This document shows positions 43,567 to 53,955 of a stretch of 64,000 bases of DNA, one piece after another. The notes under the pieces are model-generated. The model made no database searches, was not told the origin of the DNA, and saw only the letters and a program-made list of their open reading frames with translations. The position numbers and the translations under genes are program-made. Positions within the stretch are counted from its first letter, which is position 1; each line of letters begins with the position of its first letter. Source of the DNA: Stenotrophomonas sp. SAU14A_NAIMI4_5 (GTDB taxonomy: Bacteria; Pseudomonadota; Gammaproteobacteria; Xanthomonadales; Xanthomonadaceae); contig NZ_CP026003.1 in NCBI RefSeq assembly GCF_003086795.1, forward strand, positions 385,455 to 449,454, read 5' to 3'.

Positions 43567-44832
43567 GTGGCTGATTCTCCCAACGCCCTCCCCGCGCCGG
43601 CCCGCGCGCTGGAAGGCCAGAAACTCCTGTTGTGCGTCGGCGGCGGGATCGCGGCCTACAAGGCACTGGAACTGGTCCGCCGCCTGCGTGATGCCGGCGC
43701 GCTGGTCCAGGTGGCGATGACCGCCGGAGCCCAGCAGTTCGTCACCCCCCTCAGCTTCCAGGCCCTGTCCGGCCAGCCCACCCGCACGACCCTGTGGGAC
43801 AGCGCCGCCGAACAGGCCATGGGCCACATCGAACTGGCGCGCTGGGCCGACCGCATCGTGGTCGCGCCGGGTACCGCCGATCTGCTGGCGCGCCTGGCCC
43901 AGGGCCACGCCGATGACCTGGTCAGCACCCTGTGCCTGGCCAGCACCGCGCCGCTCACCGTGTGCCCGGCGATGAACCACCGCATGTGGCTGCACCCGGC
44001 TACCCAGGTCAACATCAGCCTGCTGCGCCAGCGTGGCGCGCAGGTCATCGGCCCGGTCGACGGGCCGCTGGCCGAGGGCGAATCCGGTCCCGGCCGGCTG
44101 GCCGAGCCGGGCGACATCGTCGCCGCGCTGGCCAGCCTGTGCGGCCGCGTCCCGGCCGCCGCCGCCGCGCCGGAAACCCGCGCGCTGCAGGGCCTGCGCC
44201 TGCTGATCAGTGCCGGCCCGACCTATGAAGACATCGACCCGGTGCGCTACGTGGGCAACCGCAGCAGCGGCAAGATGGGCTTCGCCCTGGCCGGTGCCGC
44301 CGCCGCCCTCGGCGCCGAGGTGGTGCTGGTCAGCGGCCCGGTGCAGCTGCCGACGCCGCCCGGCGTGCACCGCGTGGACGTACGTTCGGCCGCGCAGATG
44401 CGCGATGCCGTGCTGAAGGCGCTGCCGGCCGACATCTATATCGGCGCCGCCGCCGTGTCCGACTACACCCCTCGCCAGGTGGCCGCGCAGAAGCTGAAGA
44501 AGACCGCCGACAGCCAGTCGCTGGTGATCGAGCTGGTGCGCACGCCGGACATCCTGGCCGAGGTCGCCGCACAGACCCAGTCGCTGAAGCTGGTGGTCGG
44601 CTTCGCCGCCGAAACCCACGACGTGGAGAAATACGCGCGTGGCAAGCTGATCGACAAGCGCCTGGACCTGGTGATCGCCAACCAGGTGGGCATCAGCGGC
44701 GGCGGTTTCGAGAGCGACAACAATGCCGCCACCGCCTTCTGGCAGGACGGCGAACAGGTATTCCCGGCTACTTCCAAGCGCGAGCTGGCCGAACAACTGC
44801 TGGCGCTGATCGCGCGGAGGCTTCAGGCATGA
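43567..44832 (+). CDS. coaBC: CoaBC, bifunctional coenzyme A biosynthesis
   Basis: Phosphopantothenoylcysteine synthetase/decarboxylase of 421 residues. The CoaC half (about 15-195) binds FMN and shows [12 protein letters not shown] and the PxMNxxMW motif (PAMNHRMW). The CoaB half (about 205-421) shows [11 protein letters not shown] and the KxKK-like KLKK. It makes 4'-phosphopantetheine from 4'-phosphopantothenate and cysteine. GTG at 43567 is the start, with AGGA seven bases upstream. It overlaps dut by four bases; the operon is the same as dfp-dut-algC in Pseudomonas. Confidence 0.94.
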   Translation: MADSPNALPAPARALEGQKLLLCVGGGIAAYKALELVRRLRDAGALVQVAMTAGAQQFVTPLSFQALSGQPTRTTLWDSAAEQAMGHIELARWADRIVVAPGTADLLARLAQGHADDLVSTLCLASTAPLTVCPAMNHRMWLHPATQVNISLLRQRGAQVIGPVDGPLAEGESGPGRLAEPGDIVAALASLCGRVPAAAAAPETRALQGLRLLISAGPTYEDIDPVRYVGNRSSGKMGFALAGAAAALGAEVVLVSGPVQLPTPPGVHRVDVRSAAQMRDAVLKALPADIYIGAAAVSDYTPRQVAAQKLKKTADSQSLVIELVRTPDILAEVAAQTQSLKLVVGFAAETHDVEKYARGKLIDKRLDLVIANQVGISGGGFESDNNAATAFWQDGEQVFPATSKRELAEQLLALIARRLQA

Positions 44833-45317
44833 CCCAGGCAACATCCACTCCGGTGGCCCCTCTGCAGGCATTGCAGGTGAAGCTGCTCGACCCGCGCTTC
44901 GGCGACAGCTGGCCGCTGCCGGCCTATGCCACCGAAGCCAGCGCGGGCATGGACCTGCGCGCGGCGCTGGAAACGGCGCTGACCCTGCAGCCGGGCGATA
45001 CCGCGCTGGTTCCCAGCGGCCTGGCCATCCACATCGGCGACCCGAACCTGTGCGCGGTGATCCTGCCGCGCTCGGGCCTGGGCCACCGCCATGGCATCGT
45101 GCTGGGCAACGGCACCGGCCTGATCGATGCCGATTACCAGGGCCCGCTGCTGATCAGCGTCTGGAATCGCGGCCGCGAAGCCTTCACCATCGAGCCGGGC
45201 GACCGCATCGCCCAGCTGGTTGTCGTACCGATTGCCCGTGTCAGCCTGCAGGTGGTGGATACTTTCACCGACAGCGTGCGGGGAACGGGTGGATTCGGCC
45301 ATACCGGGGTGCGTTGA
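44829..45317 (+). CDS. dut: dUTPase
   Basis: Deoxyuridine triphosphatase of 162 residues. The five motifs are visible: [30 protein letters not shown], the Arg-rich GDRIAQLV, and GGFGHTG. It forms a trimer and keeps uracil out of DNA. A short N-terminal extension of about 12 residues is present. Middle gene of the coaBC operon, followed after 12 bases by the phosphomannomutase. Confidence 0.95.
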   Translation: MTQATSTPVAPLQALQVKLLDPRFGDSWPLPAYATEASAGMDLRAALETALTLQPGDTALVPSGLAIHIGDPNLCAVILPRSGLGHRHGIVLGNGTGLIDADYQGPLLISVWNRGREAFTIEPGDRIAQLVVVPIARVSLQVVDTFTDSVRGTGGFGHTGVR

Positions 45318-45329
45318 CAGGGGAGACTG

Positions 45330-47693
45330 ATGAGCGGCAGCGGGGAAGGACGGCAGAAGCAGTCAATGGGGCGCAATGCGCCGTTGCTGGGTGTGGCGCT
45401 GTTGTTGCTGGCCGGCTGGTTCGGCTGGAGCGCCGTGCAGCAGTGGCGGCAGCAGGCCAACGGGGACACGCTGGCGCAGGCCCGCGATGAGGCGGTGCAG
45501 GGCGTGCAGCAGGCCGCAACCGGCCAGCTGCAGCAGCTGCAGCAGCACCTCAAGGGCGATCGCGTGCAGCAGTCGCTGCAGGCCGGCGACGCCGCCGGGG
45601 CCGCGCAGGCCCTGCGTGAGAGCTGGTCCGGGGTCGAGCAGGTGGACGTGCTGACGGCCGGACTGGCAGATGCCTACGCCGATGGCGCGACCTTCGGTTA
45701 CGGCCGCCTGGCGCTGCTGGAATCGGTGCTGGCCGACGGCAAGCCGGGGCTGCGCGTGGTCCGCGATGGCGGGGGCAACCGCCTTGGCCTGGCGGCGCCG
45801 GTGCAGCTGGGCGCGCTGGGCCCGGCCGTCGTCTATGTGCGGCAGCCCCTGCTGCGCCTGACCGGCCCGCTGGACCAGGTGCGCGCGCCGTCCAGTGGCT
45901 TCCTGTCCCTGCGTCAGGGCGCGCACGACATCGTCGCGCACGGTGATGCCCGCCTGGCCGACAGTGCCGAAGCGATGGCGCGGCCGATCAAGGGCACCCC
46001 GCTGCGGCTGACCGCCAGCGTACCGAACATCGAACCGGGCCCGCTGGGCCTGGGCGCCCTGCCCAGTGCCATCGTGGCGCTGCTGCTGGCCTTCATTGCC
46101 GTGCTGCTGGTGGTAGGTCGTGGCCGACTGCCGAAGTCGCTGCCGATGCCGATGCCGATCCGTCGGGGTGCTGCGGTCGAGGCCGACCAGGGTCCGACCC
46201 TGCGCGAAAGCCTGCAGATGGCCGCGCCGGTCGTGCCGGCCACCGATGCGGCCACCGCCACCGCGGGAGGGCCGCCCGCGGTACCGCCGCCGCCGCCGGT
46301 GGACCTGCCGGCCGACATCTTCCGCGCCTATGACATCCGCGGCGTGGTGGGCACCGAGTTGAACCCGCGCAACGCCGCGCTGATCGGCCAGGCTATCGGC
46401 ACCGTCGCCCTCGAGCAGGGGCTGCGCGAGGTGGTGATCGGCCGCGATGGCCGCCTGTCCGGCCCGGAGCTGTCGGCCAGCCTGGCCGAAGGCCTGCGTC
46501 GTGCCGGCTGTTCGGTCATCGACATCGGCCTGGCGCCGACGCCGCTGGTCTATTTCGCTGCCTTCCACCTGCGCACGGGCACCTGCGTGGCGGTGACCGG
46601 CAGCCACAATCCGCCCGAGTACAACGGCTTCAAGGTGGTCATCGGCGGCGAAACGCTGTCCGGCGATGCAATCACCGATCTGTACCAGCGCATCAGCGAA
46701 GGCCGCCTGGCCCAGGCCGCCGAGCCGGGCGACTTCCAGCAGCGCGAGGTCGCCGCCGATTACATCCAGCGCATTGCCGACGACGTGCAGCTGGACCGCC
46801 CGCTGAAGGTGGTGGCCGACGCCGGCAACGGCGTGGCCGGTGCGTTCGCCCCTCAGCTGCTGGAAGCCATCGGCGCCGAGGTCATCCCGCTGTACTGCGA
46901 TGTCGACGGTACCTTCCCCAACCATCACCCCGATCCCAGCGAACCGGCCAACCTCGAAGACCTAGTGCAGACGGTCAAGCGCTTCGGCGCCGACCTCGGC
47001 GTGGCCTTCGATGGCGACGGCGACCGCCTGGGCGTGGTCACCGGCGAGGGCAGGATCATCTATGCCGACCGGTTGCTGATGCTGTTCGCCGCCGACGTGC
47101 TGATGCGCAACCCCGGCGCGATGGTGATCTACGACGTGAAGTGCACCGGCAAACTCTCCGATCATGTGCTGCGCAACGGTGGCAGCCCGCTGATGTGGAA
47201 GACCGGGCATTCGCTGATGAAGGCGAAGATGCGCGAGACCGATGCCGAACTGGCCGGCGAGATGAGCGGCCACTTCTTCTTCAAGGAACGCTGGTTCGGT
47301 TTTGATGATGGCCTGTACGCCGCCGCCCGCCTGCTGGAAATCCTCGCCCAGCGCGAAGAGACCCCGCACCAGGTGCTGGAGGAGCTGCCGGACATGGTGT
47401 CCACGCCGGAACTGAAGGTGCCGGTGGCGTCCGGGACGCCGCATGCGCTGGTGGCGATGCTGGTGGCGGCGGCGCAATCGCCGGACAACCCTTACGTGGG
47501 CGGTCGCCTGTCGACCATCGATGGCCTGCGCGTGGACTACCCCGATGGCTGGGGCCTGGTGCGCGCCTCCAACACCACCCCGGTGCTGGTGCTGCGCTTT
47601 GAAGGCAACGACGAGGCTGCACTGCAGCGCATCCAGGCGCTGTTCCGCAGCCAGCTGCAGGGCCTGCTGGGCGACACCGCGCTGGGCTTCTGA
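45330..47693 (+). CDS. membrane-anchored phosphomannomutase/phosphoglucomutase
   Basis: Protein of 787 residues: an N-terminal membrane part of about 325 residues fused to an AlgC-type mutase. Helix 1 lies at about 17-34 and helix 2 at about 240-262, with a periplasmic domain of about 200 residues between them and a Pro-rich cytosolic linker (about 300-326). The mutase (about 327-787) has the phospho-Ser S425 (AVTGSHNPPEYNG) and the magnesium loop D561-G-D563-G-D565. It interconverts mannose-6-P or glucose-6-P with the 1-phosphate for surface sugars. Third gene of the coaBC-dut operon, where Pseudomonas carries algC. AlgC is about 463 residues, so the extra part is a real difference; its job is unknown. 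Confidence 0.9.
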   Translation: MSGSGEGRQKQSMGRNAPLLGVALLLLAGWFGWSAVQQWRQQANGDTLAQARDEAVQGVQQAATGQLQQLQQHLKGDRVQQSLQAGDAAGAAQALRESWSGVEQVDVLTAGLADAYADGATFGYGRLALLESVLADGKPGLRVVRDGGGNRLGLAAPVQLGALGPAVVYVRQPLLRLTGPLDQVRAPSSGFLSLRQGAHDIVAHGDARLADSAEAMARPIKGTPLRLTASVPNIEPGPLGLGALPSAIVALLLAFIAVLLVVGRGRLPKSLPMPMPIRRGAAVEADQGPTLRESLQMAAPVVPATDAATATAGGPPAVPPPPPVDLPADIFRAYDIRGVVGTELNPRNAALIGQAIGTVALEQGLREVVIGRDGRLSGPELSASLAEGLRRAGCSVIDIGLAPTPLVYFAAFHLRTGTCVAVTGSHNPPEYNGFKVVIGGETLSGDAITDLYQRISEGRLAQAAEPGDFQQREVAADYIQRIADDVQLDRPLKVVADAGNGVAGAFAPQLLEAIGAEVIPLYCDVDGTFPNHHPDPSEPANLEDLVQTVKRFGADLGVAFDGDGDRLGVVTGEGRIIYADRLLMLFAADVLMRNPGAMVIYDVKCTGKLSDHVLRNGGSPLMWKTGHSLMKAKMRETDAELAGEMSGHFFFKERWFGFDDGLYAAARLLEILAQREETPHQVLEELPDMVSTPELKVPVASGTPHALVAMLVAAAQSPDNPYVGGRLSTIDGLRVDYPDGWGLVRASNTTPVLVLRFEGNDEAALQRIQALFRSQLQGLLGDTALGF

Positions 47694-47740
47694 TCGGTCG
47701 TGGTGGGGCCGGGCTGCGCCCGGCACCGCGATCCGCTCTG

Positions 47741-47831
47741 GTGGGTGCCGACCGTTGGTCGGCACGGGGTCGGATCGACGGCATCCACGCACGGCGTGGA
47801 TCTACGGTAGGTGCCGACCGTTGGTCGGCAC
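47741..47831. repeat. cluster of SMAG copies behind the mutase and kdpE
   Basis: Three elements in 91 bases: GTGGGTGCCGACCGTTGGTC (47741-47765), an inverted GTAGATCCACGC-type copy (47783-47805, minus), and GTAGGTGCCGACCGTTGGTC (47807-47831, plus). The stretch 47700-47728 holds another decayed GC-rich palindrome. Two subfamilies are mixed here. Confidence 0.85.
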
Positions 47832-47834
47832 GCC

Positions 47835-48548
47835 TCACCCCTTGAACCGCAACCCCACGCCCGGTTCGGTGAACAGATAGCGCGAATCCAGCGCCGAATC
47901 GCCCAGCTTGTGCCGCAGCTTTCCGACCAGGATGCGCAGGTAGTGGGTGTCGTGCTGGTGCGTCGGCCCCCAGATCTCCTGCAGGATCTGCGGCTGGGTC
48001 ACCACCCGCCCGGCATTGCGCAGCAGCAGCGACAGCAGCGCGTACTCCTTGCGGGTCAGGGCCACCGGCTCGCCATCGATCGCCACTTCGCGGCGCACCA
48101 GGTCCACGTGCAGGTGGCCATCATCGAACACCGGCGGGGTGCCGTCGCTCGGCACGCTGCGGGTGCGCAGCAGGGCCCGCACCCGGGCCATCAGCTCCTG
48201 CGTGCCGAACGGCTTGGTCACGTAGTCATTGGCGCCGGTATCCAGCGCCCGCACCTTCTCGTCTTCGCCAGCGCGCACGGTCAGCATGATCACCGGCACC
48301 TGGCTCCACTGCCGCAGCTGCGCCAGCACCTCATGGCCTTCCATGTCCGGCAGGCCGATATCCAGGATCACCAGGTCCATGTCCTCGCTGGCGGCCATTT
48401 CCAGGCCTTCCTGGCCGGTGGCGGCCTGGCGCACCTGGTAGCCCTGCGCGCGCAGGCTGATGTCCAGGAACCGGCGGATCTGGGTTTCATCGTCGATCAC
48501 CAGCACGCGCGCGGCCGGCACGCTGGCATCAATCGGAGTCGGGCTCAT
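47835..48548 (-). CDS. kdpE: KdpE, OmpR-family response regulator
   Basis: Regulator of 237 residues for high-affinity potassium uptake. The receiver domain (about 13-125) has the acidic pair in VLVIDDETQ, the phospho-acceptor in VILDIGLPD and Lys in VTKPFG. The winged helix (about 140-235) has LTRKEYALLSLLLRNAGRVV. It overlaps kdpD by 20 bases and ends the operon. Its likely binding site lies upstream of kdpF (55848-55865). Confidence 0.94.
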   Translation of the reverse strand: MSPTPIDASVPAARVLVIDDETQIRRFLDISLRAQGYQVRQAATGQEGLEMAASEDMDLVILDIGLPDMEGHEVLAQLRQWSQVPVIMLTVRAGEDEKVRALDTGANDYVTKPFGTQELMARVRALLRTRSVPSDGTPPVFDDGHLHVDLVRREVAIDGEPVALTRKEYALLSLLLRNAGRVVTQPQILQEIWGPTHQHDTHYLRILVGKLRHKLGDSALDSRYLFTEPGVGLRFKG

Positions 48549-51189
48549 CGTGGGCGGCTGGCTTGAGCAGGGGCAGGGTGATGCGGATCAGGGTACCGCG
48601 ACCGTCGCGTCCGGGCAGCGCCTGCACGCTGCCGCCGTGGGCGCCGATCATGCCCTGGCAGATGGTCAGGCCCAGGCCGGTGCCGTGGCGGCCGCGGTCG
48701 CCACGCTCGACGCTGTAGAACATGTCGAAGATGCGCGCGCGCTCGTCATCGGGAATGCCGGGGCCGGCATCGATCACGTCGATGCGCAGCTGCCCGTCCC
48801 GTTCGCGTGCCTGCACCTGCACCGGTGCATCGGGCGGCGAGAACTTGGCGGCGTTCTCCATCACGTTGAACACCGCCTGTTCCACCAGCGCCGGGTGCAC
48901 CCAGATCGGCGCCAGCGTGGAAGGAATATCCAGTTCCAGCCGCACCTTGGGCTGGTAGCGCTGCAGGCGGCGCGCGGCCGAGCCGATCAGCTCGTCCACG
49001 CCGATCCAGTCGCGGTTGATGGTCAGCCCTTCGTGGCCGAGCCGGGTCATGTCCAGCAGGTTCTGGATGTAGCGGTCCAGGCGCTCGCCTTCGACCAGGA
49101 TGGTGTCCAGCAGCGCACGCCGGTCGGCCACGTCCATCGCGCTGCCGTAGCTGGCCAGGCTGTCGGCCGAACCGATCATCGCCGCCAGCGGCGAACGCAG
49201 GTCGTGCGATACCGAAGACAGCAGGGCCGAGCGCAGCCGCTCGGTCTCGTTGCTCACATGCGCCTGCTCCAGCTCGGCCACCAGCCGCGTGCGCAGCGCG
49301 GCCTGGGCGATGTCATCGACCATCGCTTCGGCCAGCTGGCGCTGCTCGGGCAGCAGGCGCGCCTGCGCACCGGGCAGGTACAGGCCGGCCACGCCCACGG
49401 CGCGGTCCTCGCCATCCAGTAGCGGCAGGAACCACCACTGCGCGCCGGCCAGCGTGTCGGTGAAGCGGCCGCTGGGCTGGCCGTGGCGCAGGGCCCAGTC
49501 GGCGGCGGCCAGGTCGGTATCGCCGGGCTGGGCGCGGCCGCCGGTGGCGGTGTCTGCGCCGATCCGCAGCCACGCCGGCACGTCCATCGCCTGTTCCAGC
49601 GCCTGCCTGCCGGCCTGCGCGACCTCGCCGTTGCCGGCCGCGCTGGCCAGCTGCCGGCCCAGCTGCTGGCGCGCACGCGCATGGCGGTTGGCCGCGCGCA
49701 GGGCAATCACCTGCATGCGCAGGCGCGAGGCCAGGCGCCCGGCCACGAGCGCCGCCGCGAGGAACAGGAACACGGTGATCACGCCCTGCCGTGCACCGAT
49801 GGCGAAGGTGAAGCGCGGCGCGATGAACAGGAAGTTGTAGGCCAGGAAGCACAGGATGGCCGCCATTACCGCCACACTGGCGCGGGTGCGTGCCGCCACC
49901 AGCACCACCGCCACGATGAACACCATCGACAGGTCGGCCATGCCCACCCAGCGTTCGCCCAGCCACGCCACCGCGCAGGCCAGTGCGGTGGCGACCAGCG
50001 CCTGCAGCGGCTCGTGGCTGATCCCGCGCATCGGTGGCAGCAGGCCTTCGCGGCGCGCGCGTGCGCGTGCCTGCGGCGTGCTGATGATGGTGATCTCGTA
50101 GTGCGCGCCGCGCTGGATCAGCTGCTGGGTCAGCGTGCGGTTGAACATCCGCGCCAGCGGCCGCTCGCGGGTGCGGCCCAGCACCAGGGTCGACACACCG
50201 TTGTGCGCGGCATGGTCGAGCAGGGCATCGGCGATGCTCGAGCCATGCAGCAGTTCGGCATCGCCGCCCAGCCGCCGGGCCAGCGCGAAGGCCGCGTCGA
50301 TCTCGCGCCGTGTGGCCTCGTCCTGGCGCCGGCCCTGCACGGTCACCACCGTCCACGGTGCATCACGGCGTTCGGCGATGCGCCGCGCCACCCGCACCAG
50401 ATATTCGCTCTGGCCACCGCCATCGATGGCCACCAGCACGCCGCGGCGCAGCGGCAGGTTGCCTTCGCCGCGGGCGGCGCGGGTCTCGCGCAGGCTGCTG
50501 TCGACCCGGTCGGCCGCTTCCTGCATCGCCAGCTCGCGCAGCGCGGTCAGGTTGGCCGGCGAGAAGAACGCCTGCAGTGCCTGCGTGGCCTGCTCGGGCA
50601 CGTACACCTTGCCCTGCTGCAGGCGCGCGATCAGCTCGCGTGGCGGCAGGTCCACCAGCACGATGTCGTGCAGGCGGTCGAGCACGCCGTCGGGCACGGT
50701 CTCGCTCACCCGCACGCCGGTGATGCGCATCACCACGTCGTTGAGGCTTTCCAGGTGCTGGATGTTGACCGTGGTCCAGACGTCGATGCCGGCGTCCAGC
50801 AGCTCCATCACGTCCTGCCAGCGCCGTTCGTGGCGGCTGCCGGGTGCGTTGCGATGGGCCAGTTCGTCCACCAGCACCAGCGCGGGATGGCGCTCCAGCA
50901 CCGCATCCAGGTCCATCTCCTGCAGGGCGTGGCCGTGGTAGGCCACATCCTTCAGCGGCAGCTGCGGCAGGCCTTCCAGCAGGGCCTGGGTATCCACGCG
51001 GCCGTGCGTCTCGACCAGCCCCACCACCAGGTCCACGCCACGGCGCAGCTGTTCCTGCGCGCGGGTCAGCATGGTGTAGGTCTTGCCCACGCCCGGCGCC
51101 GCGCCGAGGAACACGGTCAGCTTGCCGCCGGCCTCGCGCTGCAGGCCTTCCACCAGCGCATCGGCCTGGCGGGTACGCGCATCATTCAT
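48529..51189 (-). CDS. kdpD: KdpD, potassium/turgor sensor kinase
   Basis: Membrane kinase of about 886 residues. The N-terminal KdpD domain carries Walker A GAAPGVGKT and the DELAHRN motif; a USP-like part follows. Four close helices (about 400-500), a GAF-like part, and the kinase core with H662 (SVSHDLRSPLA) and the ATP-binding boxes complete it. It senses low potassium and phosphorylates KdpE. ATG at 51189 is taken; ATG codons at 51204 and 51213 are also in frame and none has a clear ribosome site. Confidence 0.93.
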   Translation of the reverse strand: MNDARTRQADALVEGLQREAGGKLTVFLGAAPGVGKTYTMLTRAQEQLRRGVDLVVGLVETHGRVDTQALLEGLPQLPLKDVAYHGHALQEMDLDAVLERHPALVLVDELAHRNAPGSRHERRWQDVMELLDAGIDVWTTVNIQHLESLNDVVMRITGVRVSETVPDGVLDRLHDIVLVDLPPRELIARLQQGKVYVPEQATQALQAFFSPANLTALRELAMQEAADRVDSSLRETRAARGEGNLPLRRGVLVAIDGGGQSEYLVRVARRIAERRDAPWTVVTVQGRRQDEATRREIDAAFALARRLGGDAELLHGSSIADALLDHAAHNGVSTLVLGRTRERPLARMFNRTLTQQLIQRGAHYEITIISTPQARARARREGLLPPMRGISHEPLQALVATALACAVAWLGERWVGMADLSMVFIVAVVLVAARTRASVAVMAAILCFLAYNFLFIAPRFTFAIGARQGVITVFLFLAAALVAGRLASRLRMQVIALRAANRHARARQQLGRQLASAAGNGEVAQAGRQALEQAMDVPAWLRIGADTATGGRAQPGDTDLAAADWALRHGQPSGRFTDTLAGAQWWFLPLLDGEDRAVGVAGLYLPGAQARLLPEQRQLAEAMVDDIAQAALRTRLVAELEQAHVSNETERLRSALLSSVSHDLRSPLAAMIGSADSLASYGSAMDVADRRALLDTILVEGERLDRYIQNLLDMTRLGHEGLTINRDWIGVDELIGSAARRLQRYQPKVRLELDIPSTLAPIWVHPALVEQAVFNVMENAAKFSPPDAPVQVQARERDGQLRIDVIDAGPGIPDDERARIFDMFYSVERGDRGRHGTGLGLTICQGMIGAHGGSVQALPGRDGRGTLIRITLPLLKPAAHDEPDSD

Positions 51190-51240
51190 CGCCGCTGCTG
51201 TCATGGCCGCCATTGTGCGCGCCGCCGGTGCAGGCCGGCA

Positions 51241-51891
51241 TCACGGTGCCTTCGCCGCCTGGTCGAGGGCGAAGTTCAAGGTCACCACGTTCACCCGCGG
51301 CTGCCCGAACACGCCCCACTGGCGGCCTTCGGTATGCGCCTGCAACAGCGCCTGCACGCGTTCCACCGGCAGGCCACGCGCACGCGCCACGCGTGCCACC
51401 TGCACCTGCGCGGCAGCCGGTGACAGCTGCGGGTCCAGGCCGCCGCCGGACTGGGTGACCAGATCGGCCGGCACCTGCGCCGGGCTCACGCCTTCGCGCG
51501 CGGCCACCGCGGCGGTGCTGGCGGCCACGCGCTCGGCCAGCGCGGGGTTGCTGCGTGCCAGGTTGGAACCGGCCGCGGCCATCGGGTCGTAGTTGGCCGC
51601 CGACGGCCGCGCCTGGAAGTAGCCATCGCCAGCAAACGGCTGCGCCAGCCACGCCGAGCCGCGCACCTGGCCGCTGCCGTCGCGCAGCAGGCTGCCTTCG
51701 GCCTGGGTCGGGTAGCTCAGGCCGGCAAAGCCAGTGGCAATACCGGCGTAGACCGCACCGGCCAGCAGCAGGGTGGCCAGGCCCAGGCCGATCGCCGGGC
51801 GCCAGCTGGCATCGTCCTGCAGGCGCGCCACGCGGGCTTCGGCCGGATGTTCGCGGGGCAGGGAAGAAGAAGTGGAGACAGAACGGTTCAT
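51241..51891 (-). CDS. kdpC: KdpC, potassium-ATPase assembly subunit
   Basis: Subunit of 216 residues with one helix (about 33-55). The motifs [21 protein letters not shown] and [18 protein letters not shown], shown here in parts, are typical. It is longer than most KdpC by some 25 residues at its start. It overlaps kdpB by four bases. Confidence 0.93.
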   Translation of the reverse strand: MNRSVSTSSSLPREHPAEARVARLQDDASWRPAIGLGLATLLLAGAVYAGIATGFAGLSYPTQAEGSLLRDGSGQVRGSAWLAQPFAGDGYFQARPSAANYDPMAAAGSNLARSNPALAERVAASTAAVAAREGVSPAQVPADLVTQSGGGLDPQLSPAAAQVQVARVARARGLPVERVQALLQAHTEGRQWGVFGQPRVNVVTLNFALDQAAKAP

Positions 51892-53945
51892 GCGCCGAAT
51901 ACCAGGACAAGAAGGAGGTCGATCAGCTTGATCGCCGCGAACGGCAGCAGTACGCCGCCGAGGCCGTACACCAGCATGTTCCGGCGCAGCAGCGCGGTTG
52001 CCGTGGCCGGGCGGAAGCGCACGCCACGCAGGGCGAGCGGGATCAGGGCGGGAATCACCAGGGCGTTGAAGATCAGCGCCGCCAGCACCGCGTTGCGCGG
52101 GCTCGACAGCTGCATCACGTTCAACGCGGCCATGGCCGGGACCGCAGCGGCAAACAGCGCCGGCAGGATCGCGAAGTACTTGGACACGTCGTTGGCCAGC
52201 GAGAAGGTGGTCAGCGCGCCGCGGGTGATCAGCTGCTGCTTGCCCACTTCCACCACCGCCAGCAGCTTGGCCGGGTCCGAATCCAGGTCGACCATGTTGC
52301 CGGCCTCCTTCGCCGCCTGCGTGCCGGAGTTCATCGCCAGGCCGATGTCGGCTTGGGCCAGCGCCGGGGCATCGTTGGTGCCATCGCCGACCATCGCCAC
52401 CAGGCGGCCACCGGCCTGTTCCTGGCGGATGCGCGCCAGCTTGTCTTCCGGGCGTGCCTCGGCGATGTAGTCGTCGACGCCGGCTTCGGCGGCAATCGCG
52501 GCCGCGGTCAGCGGGTTGTCACCGGTGATCATCACCGTGCGGATGCCCATCGCCCGCAGCTGCGCGAACTTCTCGCGCATGCCGTGCTTGACCACGTCGG
52601 ACAGCTCGATCACGCCCAGCACATGGCGGCCCTCGGCCACCACCAGCGGGGTGGCACCGTTGCGCGCCACCTGCTCAACGCGCCCGGCCAGCTCGGCCGG
52701 CACCGTGCCGCCCAGCCCCTGCACATGGTTGCGGATCGCATCCAGCGCGCCCTTGCGGATCTGCCGGCCATGCTCGAGGTCGACGCCGGACATGCGGGTC
52801 TGTGCACTGAAGGCCAGGTACTCGGCCTGCTCCGGTTCGGCGGTGCTGCAGCCCTGCTCGCGCGCCAGGCGCACGATGGATTTGCCTTCCGGGGTCGGGT
52901 CGGCCAGCGAGGACAGCAGCGCCGCTTCGCGCAGCTGGCTGGCATCGATGCCGGCCAGCGGGTGGAAGTGGCTGGCCTGGCGGTCGCCGTAGGTGATGGT
53001 GCCGGTCTTGTCCAGCAGCAGCACGTCGACGTCGCCGGCCACTTCCACTGCTTTGCCTGACTTGGCCAGCACGTTGGCGGCCAGCGCACGGTTCATGCCG
53101 GCAATGCCAATCGCCGGCAGCAGGCCGCCGATGGTGGTCGGGATCAGGCACACCAGCAGCGCGATCAGCAGCAGCGGATCGACCTTGACGCCGACGTAGG
53201 CGCCGATCGCCGGCAGGGTCGCCACCACCACCAGGAAGGTCAGCGTCATCGCCGCCAGCAGCAGGGTCAGCGCGATCTCGTTGGGGGTCTTCTGCCGGTT
53301 GGCACCTTCCACCAGCGCGATCATCCGGTCCAGGAAGCTGTGGCCCGGCTCGGCGGTCACCCGCACGATGATCTGGTCGGACAGCACCTTGGTGCCGCCG
53401 ATCACGCCGGAGCGGTCGGTGCCGGCCTCGCGCAGCACCGGCGCCGACTCACCGGTCACCGCCGCTTCGTTGATGGTGGCCAGGCCCTGCACGATCTCGC
53501 CATCGGCCGGTACCAGCTCGCCGGCACTGACGATCACATGGTCGCCCGGGCGCAGCTCGGCAGCGGCCACCTGGGTTTCGGCCGCACCCGGCTGCGGGGC
53601 GGCCAGCCGACGTGCGACCAGGTCCTGGCGGGCGCGGCGCAGCGAGGCGGCCTGGCCGCGGCCGCGGGCCTCGGCCACCGCTTCGGCGAAGTTGCCGAAC
53701 AACACGGTCACCAGCAGGATCGCGGTCACCGCCAGGCCGAAGCCCAGCGGCGCGTTGCCGGTCAGGGTGACGATGGCAGCAACCAGCGTGCCGGCCATCA
53801 CCACCGCCATCACCGGGCTGCGCACCAGGTGCATCGGCGAGAGCTTGCGCACCGCCTCGACCAGCGCACGGCGCAGGCCGGCGGCATCAAGCAGGGCTGG
53901 GCGCGGGGCAAGGGAACTGCGGGAAGAACTTGCGTGGGTACTCAT
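51888..53945 (-). CDS. kdpB: KdpB, P-type ATPase subunit
   Basis: Catalytic subunit of 685 residues. Phosphorylation site D312 in [12 protein letters not shown], the TGES loop (VTGESAPV), and the [16 protein letters not shown] hinge are intact. Seven or so helices anchor it. It hydrolyses ATP to drive potassium through KdpA. The gene is 10 bases after kdpA and overlaps kdpC by four bases. Confidence 0.96.
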   Translation of the reverse strand: MSTHASSSRSSLAPRPALLDAAGLRRALVEAVRKLSPMHLVRSPVMAVVMAGTLVAAIVTLTGNAPLGFGLAVTAILLVTVLFGNFAEAVAEARGRGQAASLRRARQDLVARRLAAPQPGAAETQVAAAELRPGDHVIVSAGELVPADGEIVQGLATINEAAVTGESAPVLREAGTDRSGVIGGTKVLSDQIIVRVTAEPGHSFLDRMIALVEGANRQKTPNEIALTLLLAAMTLTFLVVVATLPAIGAYVGVKVDPLLLIALLVCLIPTTIGGLLPAIGIAGMNRALAANVLAKSGKAVEVAGDVDVLLLDKTGTITYGDRQASHFHPLAGIDASQLREAALLSSLADPTPEGKSIVRLAREQGCSTAEPEQAEYLAFSAQTRMSGVDLEHGRQIRKGALDAIRNHVQGLGGTVPAELAGRVEQVARNGATPLVVAEGRHVLGVIELSDVVKHGMREKFAQLRAMGIRTVMITGDNPLTAAAIAAEAGVDDYIAEARPEDKLARIRQEQAGGRLVAMVGDGTNDAPALAQADIGLAMNSGTQAAKEAGNMVDLDSDPAKLLAVVEVGKQQLITRGALTTFSLANDVSKYFAILPALFAAAVPAMAALNVMQLSSPRNAVLAALIFNALVIPALIPLALRGVRFRPATATALLRRNMLVYGLGGVLLPFAAIKLIDLLLVLVFGA

Positions 53946-53955
53946 CAGGGTGTCC

